Source: Watersipora subatra
Taxonomy: Eukaryota; Bryozoa; Gymnolaemata; Cheilostomatida; Watersiporidae
Assembly (NCBI RefSeq): GCF_963576615.1
Contig: NC_088711.1
Span: forward strand, 11,650,869 to 11,714,868
Direction: 5' to 3'
Length of the DNA stretch: 64,000 nucleotides
Position numbers and translations under genes: made by a program. The notes below the pieces were generated by a model. That model was not told the DNA's origin, did not search any database, and saw nothing but the letters and a program-made list of their open reading frames with translations. Shown here one piece after another: positions 1-11,764 of this stretch. Numbering within the stretch: position 1 is the stretch's first letter; each line of letters starts with the position of its first letter.

Positions 1-3000
1 TGAAAAACTCTTACAATTCCTGTTTCAGCCGCAGTTTTGTCTCAATTTTATGTTAAATGATATAGTTTAAAGTATTAATCAGATTGGAGAGAATGTCTTA
101 AAAAAGCATGATTACAAAAAAGCTTTTAACTGGTAATAATACTTAACACAAGTAATTAATGCATAAACACCTTCAATCAGAGAGAGTTGAAAAGAAGCCA
201 ACTGGTGAGAACTTTGTGCATTTTTGGACTTGCTTGTTATGAGGTTCATCTATGGTTTCAGTGAGCGGTAATAAATGGCTAATGGTGAGTGTAGTCTCTA
301 AGTGTGATGATTAGTTTCAGTTATCCCACTAATTACTCTCATAACATCTGGCAACATTTATCTGAATGAGTTGAGTTCTTGTTTGAGAAGTATTTGGCTT
401 GTTGTGTTTTGATGCTTAACATTTTTGTTCATGAAAATGACAAACTAAAAAGGCTGAACGAATAATCAATTTTATGGTATATACTTCTGCAATGAAGCCT
501 AATAATAAGACAGCTGAGGGTGCTCACAATGCATTGGATAGACATATGATACTATTGTTTGTACTGATTTTGGTGTCATGGTGCTAGACCTCTTTGATCC
601 AGCAATATTTCAAGCCTGTCCTTTTACATTATAACATTTCTGAATACAGTGTACATGTACTAGTGTATAAAAAAACTGTTTTTCGGATGATCTGTGCTTT
701 GATAATATCATACTGCAAACTATCATATACTGACTAGTTACGGCTTAATGGGCGTTTAATTGATATCTTGTGTATAAATATCAAAAATATGTTAAAGGGC
801 TTGGTTTAACTTCTTGGGTTAAATAATAGGTTGGTATTTACTCGAGCCGGTTCAGTATGATAAAGTTATTTAATGTCTTGATTTTTTCTCACGTTGTATA
901 CATGAATTACCTAGCTGTGATTGGCTGATTGTTCTAAACATCATGTGCACACTTAGGTACTTCATTCCGGTGCCATTATTCCAATAAGGCTAATTTTTCT
1001 TTTCGCCTTCGCTTCGTGTCTCTAGCCTTAGGTATCATGCACTTTTCTTAGAAATTAATGACGGTGCTGTAATCTCTTTCATATTTTGCATGACCAATAG
1101 CAAGTTGTTTAGTATTGTGTTTTAACTGTAGCTGTGTTTGAAGAAAGAAAAATGCATGTACTTCATGATACTATGTCAATAAAGATCAATTTGTTTTACA
1201 AATTAGTTTTTAAAATGTTGACGCATGCCCATCACCTATTATGCATGAGCCTGCATCAAAAATTTTATATCTACTTCATATTATTTTTACTTCTGTTCAG
1301 AAAGGTTTGGCATCACATTGCCAAAAATTGATTTCTACAGGAACCTGTTTCAGGTTTATCTCCTATGTTTTGTTTGTTCCCCTATGACAAGCATCTTAAA
1401 GAAACCTTTTTGCATTGATATGGGGCATAATGTAACCATGTTGATGACTTTATAATAACAACATTCTGTTAATTCTGAATTTTTATCACATAATTGGAGT
1501 AGTTCATTTATCTCAACCATTTCGGTATTGGAAACTAACAGTTTTCTTACTCTTTCGATGAACACTGATGAACGCTTGATGTTACATAAACAAATAAAGT
1601 TGCGATATATGTTACAATATGAGGAAGCAGCAATTTTATTGGTAGCAAGATGGCTAAAGCAAATCTATATGGCCCACCATCATGGCAGTCACAAATGGAT
1701 ATCTGTGCTTGCCAAGCTCTCCTAAGCATAAACTGTCTATGCTGTGTAGTGGGTTTACTTCCATTAGGTGTGTAAAGGGTTGACTTCCATTAGATGATGT
1801 GAGCTGTTAACATACACATTAAAAATACTAAGTGCGTGTGCTTCAGCATTAAAACTTTCTAAAATGTTACCAACCGTATTTAGGCCCTCAACGATATCGT
1901 TCTTCAAAACAATTATTGGTAACCAAGGGTAGCAGAGATTTATTGCATTTCATTCTTGTTTTTTATCTACCAGTTCATGTTCATATTTTTTAAATTATTC
2001 GTGTACAGGGTTATGGGTATGCCATTTCATTCTGTGGTGTGTATTTACCCCACAAGGATTTATAGCACTCAAATGAAAGAGTTCATTTTGGTCCTAACTA
2101 TTCTTTACCAAACCACTCTTTTCACTCTTATCTTTTTCATATGAAATGATTATTTCTTACATTTCGACATGGTTCCTTCTTTGGGTTATAAACACAATTT
2201 GTTAAAGGACCAAGTTGGTAACACCGTTTGAGTGTGTTTTAGTACCTACTGAAAACCTGAAATTAACTTGTTGAGGTTCCTAAGGTTTGATTGAACCCAC
2301 ACTAGGAGAGTCTAGTATAAAGTGTTTGGATGAGTTGGTTGCGTTAAAACATTGTCATTAGCAAACTATGACATGTCTTGTATTTCAAGAAAAGTACTTT
2401 GATATACCATGACCACACAACAATTAATAATTTTAATCAATGATTCAATAACTAATAATAATATATTTTTTGCTAAATAACTTATGTAAATCATGTGTAA
2501 AAAACAAAAATAGCTTTTTGCCTACCAAGCGAATACCAAATTATGATACAAATTTAAGAGTGAAGTTTCTCATTAGACAAGCTGCGAGCTGAAATGTTGA
2601 TTATTTTTTATCAAAATTTGAAATGCGGATATTGCAGAAGACTATTTTTGTGTTTTAGTAATGTCTTCATTCAAACTTTAAAATTTCAAATTGTTTTTAA
2701 AATAAATGCATAAATAAAATAAATTCATATTGGAAACTCTAACTGTTCTACTAATATTCCTCTAGACTTGATAAAAAATATCTTTAGTAGTTTGCTGCTA
2801 TCTTATAAAGATAGTAAGTTTAGCATTTAAAATTTGTGGTTAAGTAAACTTCAAGTACCACTAGTTAAATTTACAACATTGAAAATCTCACTTCACTTAC
2901 AAAAGCATTAAGATGAATTTGTCAAATTTCGAAACACTGCAGCCATGCAATTTCAAGCATCTTGTAAATCAGACATTCAAACCCGTTTTTAGCATTTTCT

Positions 3001-3735
3001 TTGAAACGTCATACAAACATTGTTGCTTTTTCTTGGTTGAAGTTGATCTGATCGGTCGATAGCTAGGCAACCTAGAGTCGAGGCGAGTTTACTGGCTCTT
3101 TTCTTACTCATTTAAAAGCGTTAAAATAGTGTTGATATATATAACTTTCCTTAATAAAATACTTCTAAACCATGACATGTTGAGAATTAGTTGCAAGTTT
3201 GGTTGTTAGCTTATCAACTGGCACTACAGAAAATGGTTTTCTAAATGCCACTCCTAATATCTAACTTGGGATTGGTAAATACCACAAAATCGAAAGCTTC
3301 AACATGTCTAATATGGAGATTGAATTTTATAGCGAGTTTTGGTAAAAATATGGTTTAATTTAGACAAGCTGTCCAAATATGAACAGCATTTTTTCAAATA
3401 TGGACATTTGTTTGGACAAATATTCATGTAATAAAGTATTTTACAAATATGTCAGTTTCATATGCATGTGGTCAGGCTTTAGTCATTTTTTAAATTACCG
3501 TATTGCAAATAAAAATTTGAAATAGCCTTGCTTTTGGCAGTTCCTTAGAAAAAACTTCATCATCTCTCATCGTTAGCGCTAAAAATAAGGCCAGACCAAA
3601 TATATGTATATTAACAAGAAACACTGATGCTACGTCAGCTATAAATTAAAGTCATGTTCCGCGCATATCATTTGTCATATCAGTAGTGGAGCCATAAATG
3701 TATCGCACTAATCTTTACTATAATCATCACTATAA

Positions 3736-3865
3736 TTAGAGTGGTGTTTGTCTGGTTGTCCGTTCGTCCCAACCCAGTATTTGCGGTTGGGATCAAATAT
3801 TCCTTTTAAACTCGCGACAGTCAGCATGGAAATCTGACACTAACACCTGTACCAATTGACTTCCT
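3736..3865 (-). repeat. tRNA-derived SINE-like repeat, copy 1
   Basis: Read on the minus strand, the block starts with a box-A-like segment (TCAATTGGTACAGG), continues with a tRNA-like stretch (CATGCTGACTGTCGCGAGTT) where box B would lie, and ends in a tail with GACGAACGGACAACC. The head resembles tRNA-derived SINEs. Box B is interrupted (AGTTTAAAAGGAATATTTGATCCC), so the copy is old. Ends are approximate and no target-site duplication was resolved. A diverged unrelated repeat is possible. Confidence 0.4.
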
Positions 3866-5111
3866 TCTTATAAAATAATTGCACAGTTATTCTCTGTGTA
3901 TTATTGATATACCTGACAATCTCCCACTGCACACTAGACTGCCAGGGGACTAATAAACAATAATATTGACGCCATAATGGTAAATGAGCTGTGATACTGT
4001 CCATGTTTTGTGATTTCACATCTCATTAGAGTTCTACAACTAGGATAATATCTGACAGCTTTTGCTGTGTATCGTTCAAGATAGTAGCTATGCTCTGCAC
4101 AATGACTAGTTGTTAGTAGATATGATGTGCGACACATTTTGACAACTTTACTATGTCCAGATAGATTGTACTAGTAATCAGCATCTAATGAATAAATTTG
4201 TTATTGTACCACCTTTGAGTTGTAACATCATAAAGACGTCAAAGTTTCACAAAAAAATCAATAAAATCTTATAACAAGTTGACCTCTTCAACAAGAAGCC
4301 AAGATTATAGAGTTATTCCTTAATGTCTTCATTGCATCTTTATCAGACTTTAAGGTTGTTTCTTCTATTCAGATTATAAATCGTTTAAACTAATTATGAG
4401 GGGAACAAAGTAAAGGCTTCGTGGAACCAAAGTAAACGGTCAAATATTATTGGGAAACACATAATCTCATAGTTAACAACTCCCAGTGATAATGCTGAAA
4501 GGCCGAGATATTAGTTTGTAAACTGAGAGGATCAACGTTCTAGGTAGACCAATTTATTTAGCAATGGCGTACGTCGCCCATATAAGCAGTTCAAGTACAG
4601 CTTTGTATAAAAGCTCACTCTTCACATAGCATCTGTTTGAACACCAGCATGTGTTAATTTTATATGAAACTTTAATAAACACTAGGATTTTACACTGTAT
4701 TAAAGCTTAAATATATTCACCAAATCTTACGTGGAAAAGTTGGTCAGTGTTAAGAGGAAGTAATATTTTGTAAGCCTCTCTATTCTATTCTACTTTTTTT
4801 TAAATATAAAGCAATCAAAGGGGCTGCAAAGGGAAGTGGTTCCTTATTTGCTTCAGCAATGATTTGGCATTCAAATGGATATCTGAAAGATCATAGCTCT
4901 ATAAAATCATATAGCAAGGAAAAAATGCTATTAATTGCTGCGTATTTCAATTCTTGGCCATCGCTGATGCTGAATACAAAACTTGTCTATCCCATTACAA
5001 AAGCTCCAACAAATCCATGCATATGTCCTCAGTAACATGGTCATAAAATTCACCAAGTTTCCATAAGTTTTTGTTTTAGCTTGAGTGATAGGGGAGGTTT
5101 TTTTTATCTAT

Positions 5112-5134
5112 GTATATATATATATATATATATA
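5112..5134. repeat. (TA)n microsatellite
   Basis: A short run of alternating TA, about ten dinucleotides. It abuts the tail side of the second SINE-like repeat, a common position for simple repeats. Confidence 0.8.
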
Positions 5135-5290
5135 AATCACAGTGTTTGTCTTTTTGTGCACCCAAAGTCCAGTTAGAGCGATTAAAATTTAGCAATAAAA
5201 AGTCCGAATCGCAGAGGATTTGATCTTGAAACCTTCCATTCACAAGGTGACAAGCTAACCCATTAAGCTACCCTATTAAACTACACGGGG
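5135..5290 (-). repeat. tRNA-derived SINE-like repeat, copy 2
   Basis: On the minus strand there is a good box A (TAGCTTAATGGGTTAGC) and, about 35 bases later, a box-B-like GGTTTCAAGATCAAATCC, the order of RNA polymerase III promoter elements in tRNA-derived SINEs. The tail contains GTGCACAAAAAGACAAACAC, like the GACAAACACC of the other SINE-like copy, and runs into a TA repeat. It is not a tRNA gene: acceptor-stem pairing and a normal T loop are absent. Confidence 0.5.
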
Positions 5291-5859
5291 TATAATCAAT
5301 TCATTGGGCAGATAGTCATTATCCCGGTTAAAATATGCATAGCGACTCTATGTTATGCACAACGTCACTAAAGCTTGATCTCACGGCTCTTATTAGTAAG
5401 TTTAGCAATACGTATGCTAGCTTACTCAAATTAGCCAATGGCAACTACATTATCTGCCACTGTTTATAATCTGTTTTTAATACCCGTTCAACGCCGAGCA
5501 TTTAGTTCGTGAAATAATGAAGCTCAAATATTAATGACTGCAACTGAACAACTGAAAATAGCGAATAATTCTATCTTCTGCACTGCTTGGTTAAGCCTTT
5601 CCACTATGTTTGTCAATATTTTAAAATATTAGTAATCACTAATCACCAACCTTGACGCCTGCGAGCCAGTGTAGAAACATACATCATTCATTTATTTGTT
5701 TTTGAGACATTAATACAATCAATTTTCAATAGCGATATTATGCAATCTACTCGCTGTCTAGTTCTAATTTCATAATTTCTAATGTACCAATATAAGTACA
5801 AGTAGCTGAATTAGTAGATAATATCTTCATACTTTTTTCAGATCTCCATCTAGAATAAA

Positions 5860-7108
5860 ATGGCAGACGGCAGCAACCAAAGTAACTCAAATGACTCTTT
5901 TCGTATACCATCTCCTTTCATCCACAAGAGGCAACGGACCAAGTCAGCGTAAGTGATCACAACTTGTCGTCATTTGATTTATGTTTGCATTTGATTATGC
6001 TTTTTGAGGAGAAAGTTCCTATTAATACTGGAAAACTCACATTACATTAGCTGGCATTCAAAGTTATTCATTCAGTAGATGATTAGTTAGTTTTTGGCCA
6101 TTGTTTATCATCCATCTTTTTTATTTCTTCAAACAAATATTTGAGCCTTTAGTCTCACCTAATGATTCAGTATTTGTTTGCATTTCTTAAATTGTTCCTA
6201 TTTTCTTCTACACTATATATAGTTTCAACTTGCAAAGGAGTTTCTTTACTTCTGGTCTATCATTTCACGTGTTAGTTTATTGAAACTTGCTGCCTATTTA
6301 CAGGCCTACCAGCTATAAGGGTGTCGATGCAAAGACAAAATTATTTTTTCTAAATGATGTTTATTTCACCGAGAAAACACAGATTGTACAAAGCAGAAAC
6401 AAATACACATCATGTATGTAGTGCTCAGTCCGCCTGATGTTAATAGCATGTTAACAGTACACAGGGCATTGCTCTCAACAGGTCGGAGGTCGCTGCACAG
6501 TCACCAAGACTTGATGGAGTTATAAAGGAGTTTTGTCGGGAGAGAGGTCACGGGTTTGTTACCCCTGTGGAAGGAGGATCCGACTTATTTGTTCATGTTT
6601 CGGAGTATGTTTACACATCTCTTAACAAGCTGTACTCAATATCACACATGCCTAGCTTCAAGGTTTTTGGGAAACTACTTTTTACCATTTCTGTTCAGTT
6701 GCAAGAGATTGTTTATCAACTTTTTTCCATTCATCAGAAAGAATATAATTTGGAGTTTTGTCACCTGTTTACAAGCTTCAAGCCAAAACCTCAACCATCA
6801 CACGTGATGGGTGCAATATCAAAGCTCTAGCAAGCTATAGGTCTTAGCTACAATCATTGTTTCCACTGTAATATATCCTCTTTCTACCTCGTTCCTCCGA
6901 GAGCCCTCGTGTTTACTATTTATGCTGAGCTATATGCATATTTAAATTTAGCATTGATGGAGAGTTTGTGCCCCTTGCTGGAGATGAAGTGACATTTCAG
7001 AAGTGTCTGGCACCACCCAAAAACGAGAGATACCAGGCTGTACATGTCAAAATAACTCACTTGAAGGAAGGCGTAACACACCATCGATGGGATGGCTCAC
7101 AGGTGTAG
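5860..7108 (+). CDS. CARHSP1: Calcium-regulated heat-stable protein 1-like, cold-shock-domain RNA-binding protein
   Basis: Three coding exons, 5860-5948, 6482-6604 and 6952-7108, join in phase (2, 2) to give 122 residues; both introns are GT-AG. The family binds single-stranded nucleic acid, including mRNA 3' UTRs, in the cytoplasm through one cold-shock domain. Residues 1-30 are a Ser/Pro-rich basic leader (PSPFIHKRQRTKS) like the phosphorylated N-terminus of the family. The domain follows: the RNP1-like GHGFVTP lies near residue 50 and the RNP2-like LFVHVSD near 65. The family signature DIDGEFVPLAGDEVTF crosses the second splice, and the protein ends with ITHLKEGVTHHRW. Human CARHSP1 is slightly longer (147). 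The start is the first ATG after an upstream acceptor. The gene runs convergently into PMM2. Identification is firm; the split from its paralogue CSDC2 (PIPPin) is less so. Confidence 0.93.
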
Positions 7109-7408
7109 GCAGCGTCAGCATGCGAATGAGAATTTGCCTGCACCTGACAGCAAGAGTAGAACTACGAGATGATAACTCCTAATCATAAGTAAAAGCTTAG
7201 AGGTATTGTGCGAAGTCTTACAATGGCTGGGGAAGCTCGCAGTGTTTACAACATTGATTTGATGTTGTTTGGCTTTCAACTGCTGCTTTTTTCTTCATGT
7301 ATTTTTATTCCTCGTGTATTCTTTTTATTGACCGTTGTTGAAGTCTTCACCACTATTATGGTTGCTCATGTTTTATAATAGTTCATGTATTAAATTTGTT
7401 AGCAAAGC

Positions 7409-7414
7409 AATAAA
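7409..7414 (+). terminator. Polyadenylation signal AATAAA for CARHSP1
   Basis: A canonical AATAAA lies about 300 bases after the CARHSP1 stop codon, in an AT-rich 3' flank and before the end of the oppositely oriented PMM2 gene. No other canonical signal was noticed between the stop codon and this site. Confidence 0.6.
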
Positions 7415-7782
7415 GCATGAAGTTACATAATATATATTCATCCCGGATTTCTGTCATTATGAAATTCGCGCATTTTGCATAAATAGATAAAATGGAGATG
7501 AAAGATTATTAAAGTTTTAAAAAAAGAGAAATTTGGGAGATTAATGAGATTCAAGCCAAAAGTACCTGCTATTCCGTAGTGATTGTGTTGGAGCAATAGC
7601 TGCGTAAGAAAGTGTTTCTACTCCTAATGCCAGTCATAATGTTCTGAAATGGACCGTATTGTTGAACTACCATGGTCGAACTCAGTTAATTTCAGCTTGT
7701 TTGTAACTTGAAAAGTAAAGCAGTGTCATGTGTAGTTATAAATTATGCTGTTATACTAGAGATATCCTAGTCGTAACTAGCA

Positions 7783-10700
7783 TTAACTGAAGAGCAGCTC
7801 TTTCAGTTGGCGCATGGTATCATCTGGGCTAGTTACGGTGTGCCCTATAGTTCTCGGGTCCTCAAAGATCTCATAGTCGTTGCCACCCTGCAATTCAATA
7901 GTTAATAAGCATAAAAATGAATTCAAAATTAGCTTAAAACTGCAATAAAATGTAATGGGAATATACGATCTATATAACAAAATATATATCACTGATGGTT
8001 ACATCGACTGTTCCTAAAGGTGTGACCTCTTGACCTAATACGCATCACCTGAAAAAGATTGCTAGTTTTTTCATTCTCTGGCAGCAATGTTTTAGCTGTA
8101 ATGTGATGAGTTGCTGCCATTAACAGATAATGGATAATTTTAAAAGTGCATGTATGTCTTAGTTGTCCATGCTGTCATTGTTATTGTAATTTAGTGCATC
8201 GAGCTTTTTCTTAGCTGCCAATAAATAATTATTTCCAGCAACTGTTTGAGGAAGGTAGGATCAGGGATGGGTAAGGTAGGGTCAGGAATGGGTAAAGTTG
8301 GGTCAGGAATGGGTAAGGTGGGATCAGGGATGGTAAGGTAAATACTAGTTTGGCAATTCGTACATTTATTAACCAATCCCTATCAAACCATTGTTATGGC
8401 TACATTTGTTCTCGTTTTTTAAAGGCAAAATGACTATATATCAGAGCTTATCTCCAATTTGACTTCAATGGTGCATTGAAGGAATCTTATCGACTGTTGC
8501 TGCTCATACCAAAAGAGTTGTTCCAGCAATTAAACATGGCTGGCATTACATCAAAAGTGCAAGTTGAATACGTGGTAACAATCTCTAGCGATGAAATAAA
8601 AGTTACCAACAGGTAAAACCAACAGTAAAATTGCCTACAGAGGAGACAACTGAAATAGTGTACACACAGAGTGGAAGCTACTCACTGGGAAGGTTTTGTC
8701 ACCAAAGAAATGCACTTCAGTGAAGTTGTGTTCTTCTGTCAACAAATGGTTCAAGCAGTAGCGTTTATCCCAACCCTCTGGGAATACATCAAAGCTTATT
8801 TGACCACCTGCAATATAGATATGCGCATATCTAGCAAGTTACCAGAAGTGCTGAGATTTGGAGCAAGATGACAATGGCTGACAAGTGGCTGCCGATCATA
8901 ATGGTTACAAGATTAAGCTTAGAGCCTTCATTTATAGGTAAGCTCAGAGCATGCCGCTCCACTTGTTATCTACGTACTTTTGCATGATCTGAGCCTTTAA
9001 CCAAAATTGTTTAATTTAATAGATATACACATTCTATATAATAACTCTGAATACATAGCAATCTCACTGACCTATGTAAAAATAAGATTGACCAATGTAC
9101 CAATACTACGGATTAATGTATCCATACTATTAAGTCAATGCATCAGTGCATTGAATCAGTGTATCAACACTATAGATAAACATATTGATACTATACGTAA
9201 ATGCTGTAATACTATAGAATAATGTTTCAATGCTATTATATAAATCAATGTTTCACTACTATAAAACAGTGTACTAATACTATAGATCAGTGTACCAATA
9301 CTATAGATCACTGTACTAATACTATAGATCAGTGTACCAATACTATAGATCAGAGTACCAATACTATATATCAGTATACCAATACTATAGAGCACTGTAC
9401 TAATACTATAGATCACCGTACTAATACTATAGATCCCGGTACTAATACTATAGATCAATGTACCAATACCACAGATACAATGTGCTAAGACCAGATAAGC
9501 AAACTCATCCGACTGACCAGTATTGATGATCATCATAACAGAACCATTGATTAATGTATCAATAAAGTAATTCAATATACCAATGCTGTAGATCAAGCCA
9601 TTATCTGGAAACTGCTTCTTCAATGCAGCGATAAACTTCTCCCTCACATGGTGAACCTACAAAAAGGCAAATGAAACAGACAAAATAAAGTATATAAACA
9701 CATTAGAAAATAATACTGAAATATTGCATTGTTTAGCAAGTTTTTTGTGTAACAATAGTAAAGAGTTGTCTATCTTGGACGATTATAAACAGTAATGGAA
9801 AGACAACTCCACTAAATGGTGATTGAAAAACCAGGTACAATATTTGATTCATGGTCGGTGTGTAACAACATCACTTGTGTTGAATTAAGTTAGTAATATT
9901 CCCTTTGTTTGCCATCAAATATACAAAAACAGCGGCATAAAAAACTACAAGTAAAGATTTTCTTTTTCATATAATCCTACAATTGTTTGCTCTGATTTAG
10001 TAACCTAAAAATACTTTACCTGCACTTTCACTGGAGTGGACCTGTAAGCTAATAAAATAATGAGCCTAAAATTGCTTATGTAAAAAATATTTCTGCTTTT
10101 TAAACCATTAAAATCATACAAGTAAAATGCTATAATTAATGTAGAGGCAGGTACCTCAACAATTGTGAGAGCATAACTCCAGTGACTTGTTCATGACTAT
10201 AATTTGACCACTACCAGGTAAATAATTCTTCAGTTTTGAGCATACAATTTTCACATTTATATTAATCCAAGCAATATGCTTCAAGTTTGCATCAATTTAA
10301 AGGTGGACACACAATATTGAAAAAGGTTAAAATGTGTCTTTAAAATTTAGGATTAACATTTTGAACAGCCTCTCTGATTACGGTTAATACCACCCCAATG
10401 AAAATCAGTGCTTCATCGCATCACAAGGTAAAACAAAAAATCCTTTTCCAAATTATATATTAAAAATACCTTGTCATATTCTCCAAATGCATCTCTCTCA
10501 GCCTGAGAACAGTTTCTCCCAACTGGACAAATGTTTAACATTCCTTTCCTAAATTCTATAAATGTGCCCCTGCAAATTAAATAGTTTTTAAATTAGTATG
10601 AATGAGCTTAAACTCCCTATTAAAATGGGCTGTAATAAATGCTGACACATTTTCAACAAGGAAACAGTGTGATAAGACAAAATACTGTGAAAAGTTCATG

Positions 10701-11764
10701 TACAAACCTTTTGCATGGAATGGTCAACTCAGACATGTACTTGAGGGCAAAGTTAATAAATGTCTGAAGAGGTTCATCACCGATATGTTCTTGAATGCTC
10801 TAGAATATATAAAAAATATATTAGTTCATGCTTAGAAATATCTAAAACATATCTATAGATCTGTAAATATATCTGTAAGTATATCTACAATAACTACAAT
10901 AATAAAACCTATTCAAGATTGAGATCTGTTCATTTTTTATACATATACTTAGCAAATTTAATGCAACCCCCATGAGTTATGACAAGGTACTTAGATTTTC
11001 ATTTGACGTGCGGTAACTGATAAAAAATTTGAGCCAAACGAAAACCTTGTCTTTCCAATGTAGATAACAAACTAAACTCATTTTCAACATACCTTTGTAG
11101 AATGTAACTGGCCTTGTTTATGGTAAACCAGACCATTTTCCGAAAGCACATGTTCATACATGTCAAGAGCATGGCCATTCATCTGCTCATTAATCTTAAC
11201 AAAGTCTGATCCACCCACTAAAGCTATAGTGACTTTTTCGCCTACTTTTTTCATAAACTCTTCCATAGCAGGTTCAATTACCTGTAAGATGATAACTGTT
11301 CATAGAGTTTGCATGTTCTTTAACCTGTGAGCCAGACCAGTTAAAAAGACAAACATGAAAAAAGACATGTGTAAACAGCAGAATCCAAATGCATGCGTGA
11401 AAAACTGATTTTTGACAAGCGGGTAAAAACTCCTTGTAAACCTTGTGCAATACGGATCTGTACACTGTAATGTATTATTGCATACTTCAATAGCTAGAAA
11501 ACAACTTATAAAACTTAAAATCATTAACCTCTTTACAACATCAATATAAAAACCTTATTACAAACTAACACAACATCGGTAGTAAGAGAAAAAGCTTCTA
11601 AAATATACTACATGTATATGTGAATATATACTATGAAACCTGTGGGTAATTTAAATAACATCAAATCAGCTACATAAAAAATCTACTCGTGTGCCCACCT
11701 TTCTAGATGCGGTAAGAGTTCCATCTACATCAAACAAAAACAGTTTAGACAAGTCTTTAGCCAT
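7783..11764 (-). CDS. PMM2: Phosphomannomutase, PMM2 type
   Basis: Seven exons on the minus strand, 11764-11699, 11281-11093, 10799-10708, 10569-10470, 9656-9581, 8807-8686 and 7887-7783, join in phase to 249 residues (human PMM2 has 246). The cytosolic enzyme converts mannose-6-phosphate to mannose-1-phosphate, the precursor of GDP-mannose for glycosylation. It is a HAD-fold phosphotransferase. The catalytic DVDGT motif gives D12 (nucleophile) and D14, and GGSDF follows. The substrate-binding arginines R123, R134 and R141 sit in FIEFR, PVGR and SQAER at the same numbers as in human PMM2. [17 protein letters not shown] ends at Y191, FFGDKT follows, and the protein ends LKELLFS. No catalytic residue is missing and all introns are GT-AG. 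PMM1 and PMM2 cannot be fully separated by eye; the invertebrate single-copy form is meant. Confidence 0.95.
8251..8340. repeat. 21-bp minisatellite in PMM2 intron 6
   Basis: About four copies of a 21-bp unit based on TCAGGAATGGGTAAGGTGG, starting at 8261, 8282, 8303 and 8324. Because 21 is a multiple of three, the minus strand reads as a short repeated PDPTLPI peptide. This is an artefact of the period; the block lies between PMM2 exons 6 and 7. Confidence 0.85.
9120..9482. repeat. 21-bp minisatellite in PMM2 intron 5, resembling the adjacent exon/donor junction
   Basis: Tandem 21-bp units of the form ACCAATACTATAGATCAGTGT. About ten clear copies occupy 9270-9480, with more degenerate copies on the left. 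On the minus strand one unit reads IYSIGTL, close to the end of PMM2 exon 5 (LIYSIG then the donor and ILN), which lies 100 bases away at 9581. The plus-strand exon end CCAATGCTGTAGATCAAGCC matches the repeat unit at about 15 of 20 bases. The unit length keeps frames open on both strands, so long ORFs here are not genes. Confidence 0.85.

Larger units (their letters stand above)
1..5841. other. Upstream spacer, no protein-coding gene recognised
   Basis: No frame on either strand shows a recognisable protein or a chain of phase-compatible exons. The ORFs present are short and AT-rich. The stretch contains two tRNA-derived SINE-like repeats and a short TA microsatellite, listed separately. An acceptor (AG at 5840-5841) lies 18 bases before the first start codon of the next gene, so at least one untranslated CARHSP1 exon and its promoter should lie here. 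I could not locate them. Confidence 0.6.

Noticed and set aside
5190..5290. tRNA gene
   Set aside because: Box A and B motifs are present but no cloverleaf closes. It is better explained as a tRNA-derived SINE.
9156..9647. 163-codon minus-strand ORF with repeated YSIGTLI
   Set aside because: Only its first 25 codons (to 9581) are PMM2 exon 5. The rest is intron plus a 21-bp array whose period keeps the frame open.
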